From NCBI RefSeq assembly GCF_037265215.1, contig NZ_CP147737.1, positions 1,954,001 through 2,018,000 on the forward strand: 64,000 bases of DNA. Reading direction: 5' to 3'. Each line of letters starts with the position of its first letter. Position 1 is the stretch's first letter. The translations under genes and the position numbers were made by a program. Under the pieces are notes generated by a model, which saw only the letters and a program-made list of their open reading frames with translations, searched no databases and was not told the DNA's origin. The stretch is from Xenorhabdus griffiniae. Lineage in GTDB: Bacteria; Pseudomonadota; Gammaproteobacteria; Enterobacterales; Enterobacteriaceae. Below are positions 31,901-40,900 of this stretch, in pieces.

Positions 31901-34900
31901 CTGTTTCGCAATGGCACTTTCTTGTAACCATTCTCGCTGCCAGACGGCATAGTCGGCGTACTGAATCGGCAAGGGTGGTAAGGGATCATCTTGGCTGTCG
32001 AGGGCGGCGCGGTAAAGGGCGCTGAATTCACGCAGCAATACGCCGATGGACCAGCCATCAGAGATAATATGATGCTGGGTGAGCAGCAAGATATGTTCCT
32101 CATCGGCCAGTTGCAGCAAATGCCCCCGCAGTAGCGGGCCTTGAGTCAGGTCAAACGGTGTTTGGGCTTCGAGATCGGTTAATTCCGCGATACGGTTGCT
32201 ATGGGCGTCTGGCGTTAATGCGCGCAAATCCTGATAAGACAGGGGAAAACCCCTATCAGCCGGATCGATTTGCTGGCAAGGTTGGCCGGAAACCAACACA
32301 AAACGGGTACGCAGGCTTTCATGGCGGGCGACCAGAAGATCAAGGGCGCGGATTAAAGCCGGGCGATGAAGCTGGCCGGTCAAGCGCAACGCCATCGGGA
32401 TATGGTAGGCCAGGCTAGCCGCCGGATCGAGCTGAGCGAGGAACCATAAACGTTGTTGAGCAAAGGACAAGGGCAGTGGTTGGTGACGGTCAGCGACAGG
32501 GATGGTGGCCTGTGTGGTGGTTGACGCATCAGCCAGCGAGTGAGCCAGATCGCGCAAAAGCGGTTGGTCAAAGAGTTGTTGTAACGGCAACTCGCGGGCT
32601 AATTGTTGACGAATGCGGGCTGCCAATTGGATGGCAAGCAGGGAATGGCCGCCGAGTTCGAAGAAGTGATCGTAACGGCCGACATGTTCCAGTCCGAGCA
32701 GATCTTGCCAAATCTCAGCCAAGATAATTTCTGTTTCACCCACGGGAGCTTCATAGCGGCGCGTGACCACCGCGGATAAATCCGGTGCCGGCAGAGCCCG
32801 ACGATCCAGTTTGCCGTTGGGGGTGAGCGGGAAAGCATCCAGCGTGATAAAGGCACTGGGTAACATATAGTCAGCCAGATGCTGGGCGAGTTGCTGTCGT
32901 AACTCAGCCGGAACCAGTTCAATGCCTTCTTGCGGCAGCAGGTAAGCCACCAGTCGCTTTTGTCCGGGTTCATCTTCGCGGGCCAATACCACGGCTTCAC
33001 GCACGCCGTCACATTGAGTCAGTCTGGCCTCGATTTCGCCCAGTTCGATACGGAAGCCACGCAGTTTGACCTGAAAATCATTGCGGCCGAGGTATTCGAT
33101 ATTGCCATCGGGCAACCAGCGGCCGAGGTCACCGGTTTTGTACATGCGGGCATCGGGCTCTGAAGAGAATGGATCAGTCAGGAAGCGTTCGGCGGTCAGT
33201 TCAGGACGATTCAAATAACCGCGGGCGACGCCGTCACCGGCGATATAGATCTCCCCCGCTACACCGACAGGAACCGGTTGTCCTTGCGTATCCAGAATAT
33301 AAATCTGGGTATTCGCAATCGGGTGGCCTATCGGGAGCTTACTATCAACATCCTGATCTGCCCTGGTTGGAATTTCATAGTTGGTGGCAAACGTGGTGGT
33401 TTCCGTTGGTCCATACACATGCAGTAAATGTTTGGGAGGGAACTCAGTTCTGAGGCGAATGGCCGGCCGAATATCCGCCTGTTCCCCGCCAAACAGGACA
33501 TACCGTAAGCCGGATAAGGCCGGCCCAATCAAGTTTGCATATTGGTTAAACAGGGCGGTAGTCAGAAAGAGGGCACTGACCCCTTCCGTTGACAGACGCT
33601 GGCCAAAAAGGGTCGGTTGCAGCAAGGTTTTTTCCGGGATGAGCAGAATACGTGCCCCATGAACCAGGCCCGCCCACACCTCCCAGGTGGCGGCATCAAA
33701 TGAGACATTGGCGCAATGGGCAATACAGTCGTCAGGTCCTATATCGGCAAAGCCATTATTGATGATAAGGCTAACGACATTGCGGTGCTCAACCATCACG
33801 CCTTTGGGTTGTCCGGTTGAACCTGACGTGTAAATCACATAGGCCAGATGACGGGATGTCAGCCCCAATGCCAGTGCGTCAGGATTATTCGTTGGCTGGG
33901 TGGCCCATATCGGCTGCTTACGGTCAAATAAAGGATCAAGTAAGACCGTCGGTACGGTATTGGACAGCTTGTTGAGTTGGGTTTTCAGGGTCAATAACAC
34001 CACCGGTGCGGCATCATTGAGCATATAGGCCAGCCGTTCAGTCGGGTAGTCTGGGTTGAGTGGGACATAGGCGCCACCGGCCTTAAGAATAGCCAGTAAG
34101 CCGATCACCATCTCCAGACTGCGTTCGACACAGAGGGCGACCCGATCATCTGGACGTACTCCCAATGTAATCAGGTAATGGGCTAGCTGATTGGCACGGC
34201 TGTTTAACTCACCATAGCTGAGCGTTTGCCCCTCAAAGACAACGGCAATCGTGTCGGGATGCTGGGCAGCCTGCATCTCAAACAGATGGTGGATCACTGC
34301 ATCCCGCGGGAAATCGGCTTGAGTGGCGTTGAAGTTTATCAGCACTTGTTGCCGTTCTGCTTTCGGTAAGATAGGGATAGCCCGAAGCGCTTGTTGCGGG
34401 TGATGAACCAAGGCATCGATCAAACCGCTGATGGCTGTGGTCAGGTAGGTATTGATACGTTCGGGCGCAATATCAGTGACGGTCAGGGCGGTCAGTTGGA
34501 AATCATCCCCAAAGTCATCGACTGACAGGGTAATAGGATAATTGGTCTGTTCCTCAGCCGAAACCAGGCGCAGGTGCATTGCTGTCCATATGGTATCATT
34601 GGTCTCCCCTTTATCAGCCTGGCTATGGCGATAATTGAGCAGGGTGCTGAACAGCGGCAATGGTGGTGCCACGCCACTGCACCGTTGGGCCAGCGCTAAC
34701 GGAGCCTGCTCATGCTCCAGCAAAGTGGTCAGATTCTGATAGGTCTCCTGCACGCTTTCCTGTACCGTGCGCTCGCCCAGAGAAATACGCAGGGGAAGCG
34801 TATTGATAAACATCCCCAGTATGCGATCAGCCCCTGCACCGCCTTGCAGACGACCTAACAGTACGGAGCCAAATACCACGTCATCGCGGCCACTGGTGTG

Positions 34901-37900
34901 GGCCAATACCTGCGCCCAAGCTACATGGAACAGCACACTGGCACTGACACCCAGCCGACGCGCTTGAGTGCGGATTGCTTTTGCCAATGTGGGGTCAAGC
35001 AGCAGGCTATGTTCGTTGATGGCACTGTTATCGTTGGGTACGCCGAGTATCCCAAAGGGGGAGGTGGGTTCATCAATATCCGCCAGTTGGCTATGGAAAT
35101 AGGCTTCATGTTCTGCCGCTGGTGTGCTTAATGTTTGGACAATAAAGTTGCGGTAGGGCAGCGTGGGCGGCAATGTTTTAGCGTTACCCTGTAATATCTG
35201 GACAATCTCGGCGAAAATCAGATCTGAGGTCATATGGTCATTGACCAGATGATGGAAGCGCAGTATCAGCAACCACTCATTTTGTGCGGGATCATGGGCG
35301 ATATCGGCGGCAAAGAGGGGCGCCTGGTTCAAATTAATACGATGCTGGTGTGGATCAGTGTGAGCCAGTAACTGTGCTGGAATATCATCCGTCGAGATCG
35401 GGGTGAGTTCATCGACAGTCATTAATGCCTGACGCCAGACCACCTGCACCGGCTGCTCCAGTCCTTGCCAATAAATTGCGGTGCGCAGGATGTCATGACG
35501 ATCAATAACTTGCTGCAAAGCTGCCAGAAAAGCATCAAGATGTTCGCGAGTATCACAGGCAAGTACAATCCGTAATAAATAGGCATCACCTTGCGTCTGT
35601 AATAGATGATGGAACAGGATCCCTTCCTGTAAGGGAGCCAGTGGATAGATATCTTGTACATTACTCGCCCCGCCGTAAACGGTATCAACGATGGCATTAA
35701 TCTCAGCTTGGGAAAGCGAAACCAATGGCAACATATCAGGAGTGATAGCCGTACAGCGTTCAGGAATAAGATTGGGTGGCACGATAAAGGTATTGGCATC
35801 ACGCTGGATAGCTTGAGCCATATCGTTCAGGATTGGGGCGGCGAATACACTGCGAACATGGAGTTGCCAACCCAGATTGCGCAGTTCTTCGATCAGGCTG
35901 ATAATCATCAGCGAATGGCCGCCGAGTTCAAAGAAATGGTCATGGCGGCTGACTTGTTTCAATCCCAATAGTTTTTGCCAAATTTGCGCCAAGGTAGTTT
36001 CTCTTTCACCAATGGGCGCAACATAGCTGCGAGTAACGACTGCCGATAAATCGGGGGCAGGCAAGGCTTGACGGTCTAGTTTTCCGTTTGACGTTAGAGG
36101 AAAGGCGTCCAGTGTGACAAAGGCACTGGGTAGCATATGGTCAGCAAGGTGTTGGGCGAGTTGCTGACGCAATTCAGCGGGCACCAATTCAGCTCCTTCC
36201 TTTGGCAGCAGATAGGCGATAAGTCGTTTCTGATTTGTTTCATCTTCGCGAGCAATGACCACCGCCTCACGTACCCCGCCACATTGCGTGAGTTTAGTTT
36301 CGATTTCCCCTAACTCAATACGGAAGCCTCGCAATTTGACCTGAAAATCATTGCGACCGAGATATTCGATATTGCCATCGGGCAACCAGCGGCCGAGGTC
36401 ACCAGTCTTGTACATCCGCGCATTGGGGGTGGCAGAGAATGTGTCAGCGAGGAAGCGTTCAGCGGTGAGTTCAGGGCGATTGAGATAACCGCGCGCCACA
36501 CCGACACCGGCGATATAAATTTCCCCCGCCGCACCGCGCGGAACGGGTTGGCCGTGTGCATCCAGAATATAAATCCGGGTATTAGCGATTGGGCGGCCAA
36601 TCGGTGGCGGATTATCCTCTGTGGAGGAAACACAGGGATAGAGTGTGGCACAGACCGTGATTTCCGTTGGCCCATAGGCATTAAGCATTTGCCGCCCAGG
36701 TGACCAGCGTTTGACCAGGGTTGACGGACACGCCTCTCCCCCCACCAGCAAGGTTTGCAGGGTATCGGGCAGGGAATCCATCGCGGCTAACGCAGTGGGT
36801 GACAAGAGAACATGGCTGATAGCCTGCTCGGTTAAGTAGCTGGATAGTAGGGCTCCGGGCAGCAGATCGGCTCGTTTGGCCAGATAGAGACGTCCACCTG
36901 CCATTAAAGCCATACAAGATTCCCAAATACAGGCATCGAAACTATTTGAAGCGAACTGTAAGACGCGACTATCTGGGGTCAGTGCCAGCACATGTTGTTG
37001 GGTGGCGATCAAGTTGCACAGGCTAAAATGTTCGATCATTACCCCTTTCGGTTGACCGGTCGAACCAGAAGTATAAATGACATAGGCCAGATGATGTGAT
37101 GCCAAACCCAATGCCTGCGCGTCTGGATTGCCGGTAGGTTGAGTTGACAGGCACGGTTCAGGGTTATCCAGCAAGATGGTGGGTAGGGTATTAAACTGAG
37201 CGAGCCACTCTGACTGGGCTAGTACCGATTGGGTCAGTAAAGCCACGGGTGCCGCATCTTCCAGCATATAGAGCAGTCGTTCGGCCGGATAAGCGGGATC
37301 AAGCGGCACATAAGCCCCGCCGGCTTTAAGGATAGCCAGTAAGCCGACCACCATCTCCAGACTACGCTCGGTACAGAGGGCAACGCGATCATCAGGGCAC
37401 ACCCCCAACGTAATCAGATAATGGGCTAATTGATTGGCACGGTAGTTTAATTCACCATAGCTCAATGTCTGGTCTTCATAGATCACTGCAAGGGTATCGG
37501 GATACTGTGCGGCTTGCGCTTCAAACAATTGGTGAATTAGCGCGTTTTGCGGGAAATCGGTCTGAGTGGCATTAAAATCCACCAGCAGTTGTTGCCGTTC
37601 TGATGCGGGTAGCATCGGTAACGTGGCAATGAGTTGGGCGTCATCTGCCACCATGGCGGTTAACACATTGTTGAAATAACCAGCTATCCGCTCAACCGTG
37701 GCGGCATCGAATAAATCGCTGGCATATTCCAGCTCACCGACTAAACCGGCTTCGGTTTCGGTCAGTGACAAGGTCAGATCAAAGTGAGCGCTGGGGTGCA
37801 TTTGTTCAATGGGCGTACATTGGACCTCGGGCAATGCCAACGACTGGGCGGGGGTGTTATTTAAGGCCAGCATCACCTGAAATATTGGGCTGTAGCTAAG

Positions 37901-40900
37901 ATTGCGTTCGGGCTGGAGCGCTTCCACCACCTGCTCAAAGGGCAAATCTTGATGGTCATAGGCGGCCAGTGCCCGCTCCCGAATTTGGGCCAGTAAATCG
38001 GCCACACTGAGATCATTATTGAAGGTAATACGTAAAGCCAGTGTGTTAACAAAGAAACCGATTAACCCTTCCAATTCATGATGCGGACGGTTAGCGACAG
38101 GGGTGCCGATAACGATATCATCCTGCCCGCTAAGTCGGGCCAGTACCAGACTCCAGGCACTGAGTACCGTCATAAACAAGGTGGTGTGATGGCGCAATCC
38201 CAGTTTTTTCAGTGAGTCCAATAAGCCTGCTTCAATGTGCACAGGGACTCGGCTGCCAATAAAGGATTGTATTGCCGGACGCGGCCGGTCGGTTGGGAGG
38301 GAGAGTAAGGCCGGTGCGTCTTCAAGCTGGGTGCACCAGAAATCACGTTGTGCCGTGAACGCCGCCTCTTCCTCTTGCAACCAGTGGCGCTGCCAGACGG
38401 CATAGTCGGCATACTGGATCGGCAGGGGCGGTAAGGGTGCGTCTTGACCATCAAGGATAGCGCGATAAAGCACATTGAGCTCATGCATCAGCACACCGAC
38501 GGACCAGCCATCAGTGATAATGTGATGCTGGGTAAATAGCAATATATGCTCTTCATCGGTCAGTTGCAGTAAATGACCCCGTAGCAGCGGGCCTTGGGTA
38601 AAGTCAAAAGGCGTTTGAGTATCGAGTGCCGTTAATTCCGCAATACAATTGCTCTGTGCTTCAGCGGGTAATGAACGCAGATCCTGATAAGTAAGGGTAA
38701 AACCGATATCCGCCGAATCGATGTGCTGGCAAGTTTGGCCGGCAACCAGCGTAAAGCGGGTACGCAAACTTTCATGGCGGGCGATTAATTGGTTGAATGC
38801 ACAAGTTAAGGCTGGGCGATTAAGCGGCCCAGTCAGGCGCAATGCTACAGGAATATGGTAAGCCAGGCTGGCTGCCGGATCGAGTTGACCGAGGAACCAG
38901 AGCCTTTGTTGAGCAAAGGACAGGGGCAATGGCTGGCTGCGGTCAGCGACCGGGATCACGATCTGTGCCATTGTCGAAGCGCTTGTGAGCGTTTGAGCCA
39001 ATTGCATTAAAACCGGTTGCTCGAAAAGTTGCTGTAACGGCAACTCGCGCGCTAATAATTGGCGAACCCGTGCCACTAATTGGGTAGCCAGCAGGGAATG
39101 ACCACCGAGCTCGAAGAAATGATCGTGACGACCGACTTGTTCCAGGCTCAACAACTCTTGCCAAATTTGAACCAGAGCGGTTTCTATTTCACCGATGGGC
39201 GCTTCATAGCTGCGAGCGACGATTGCTGATAAATCAGGTGCAGGCAGAGCGTGACGGTCGAGTTTACCATTGGGCGTCAATGGAAAGGTGTCCAAGGAAA
39301 CAAAGGCACTGGGTAACATATAGTCAGCGAGGTGCTGAGTCAGTTGCTGGCGCAGTTCAGCCGGCACCAGTTCAACTTCCTCCTGTGGCCGCAGATAGGC
39401 CACCAGCCGTTTCTGGCCGGGTTCATCTTCGCGCGCCAGCACGACCGCTTCGCGTACGCCGTCACATTGCCTCAGTTTGGCTTCGATTTCCCCCAGTTCG
39501 ATACGGAAGCCCCGCAACTTGATCTGAAAATCATTACGGCCAAGGTATTCAATATTACCCTCGGGCAGCCAGCGGGCCAGGTCGCCGGTTTTGTACATGC
39601 GGGCATCGGGCTCTGAAGAAAACGGATCGGGCAGGAAGCGTTCGGCGGTCAGTTCAGGTCGGTTCAGGTAACCGCGGGCTACGCCGTCACCGGCAATATG
39701 GATTTCACCTGCTACCCCGATAGGAACGGGTTGACCCTGCGTATCCAAAATATAAATTTGGGTATTCGCGATGGGGTGGCCAATGGGGAGCTTTCTGCTT
39801 TTACCTTCAACGTCCTCGTTTTCCATAACAGGAATTTCATAGGCGGTGGCAAACGTGGTTGTCTCGGTTGGCCCATACACATGCAGTAAGTGTGTGGGGG
39901 GATGCTCGGTTCTGAGACGAATAGCCGGACGGTTATCCGCCTGTTCACCGCCGAACAGGACATAGCGTAAGCCAGAGAGGGATGGCCCAATGAGATCCGC
40001 GTATTGGTTAAACAGGGCGGTGGTCAGGAACAGGGCACTGACACCTTCCGATGACAGACACTGACCAAACAGCGTGGGCTGGAGCAAGACTTTTTCCGGG
40101 ATAAGCACAATGCGCGCACCATGCACCAGCCCCGCCCACACTTCCCAGGTGGCGGCGTCAAATGAGACATTGGCGCAATGGGCAATACAGTCGTCAGGGC
40201 CAATCTCAGCAAAGCCACTGTTAATGATAAGACGCAGGACATTGCGATGTTCGACCATCACACCTTTAGGTTGCCCCGTTGAGCCGGAGGTGTAAATCAC
40301 ATAAGCCAGATGGCGTGATGTTAGCCCCAATGCATGGGCTTGCGGGTTGTGAGTTGGTTGTGCCTCGAATAACGTTTCCTGCGCATCAAGCACGATGACC
40401 GGCACCGTAGCAGGGACGCTGTCGCGCAATCTGTCGCATTGTGCGGTTTGGGTGAGTAACACCACTGGGGTGGCATCGTCCAGCATATAAGCCAGCCGTT
40501 CGGTAGGATAGGTCGGATCAAGCGGCACATAGGCACCACCGGCCTTAAGGATGCCCAGTAAACCCACGATAGCGTCCAGACTGCGCTCAGCACAAATTGC
40601 TACCCGATCATCCGGCCGCACGCCCAACTCAATCAGATAATGGGCCAGTTGGTTGGCACGGCGGTTAAGCTCGTCATAGCTCAGGGATTGCTCGGCAAAC
40701 ACGACGGCGGTTGCATTGGGTGTTTTAGCAATTTGTGCTTCGATCAATTGATGGATCAATGTCTCTTGGGGGAAATCTGTTTGTGTGGCGTTGAAATCCA
40801 CCAGTAATTGTTGCTGCTCTGTTAGCGGTAATAGCGGTAAGCATCGGATCGGGGTTTCCAAAGACGTCAGGGCGGCTTCGATTAACACCATAAGACGTGA

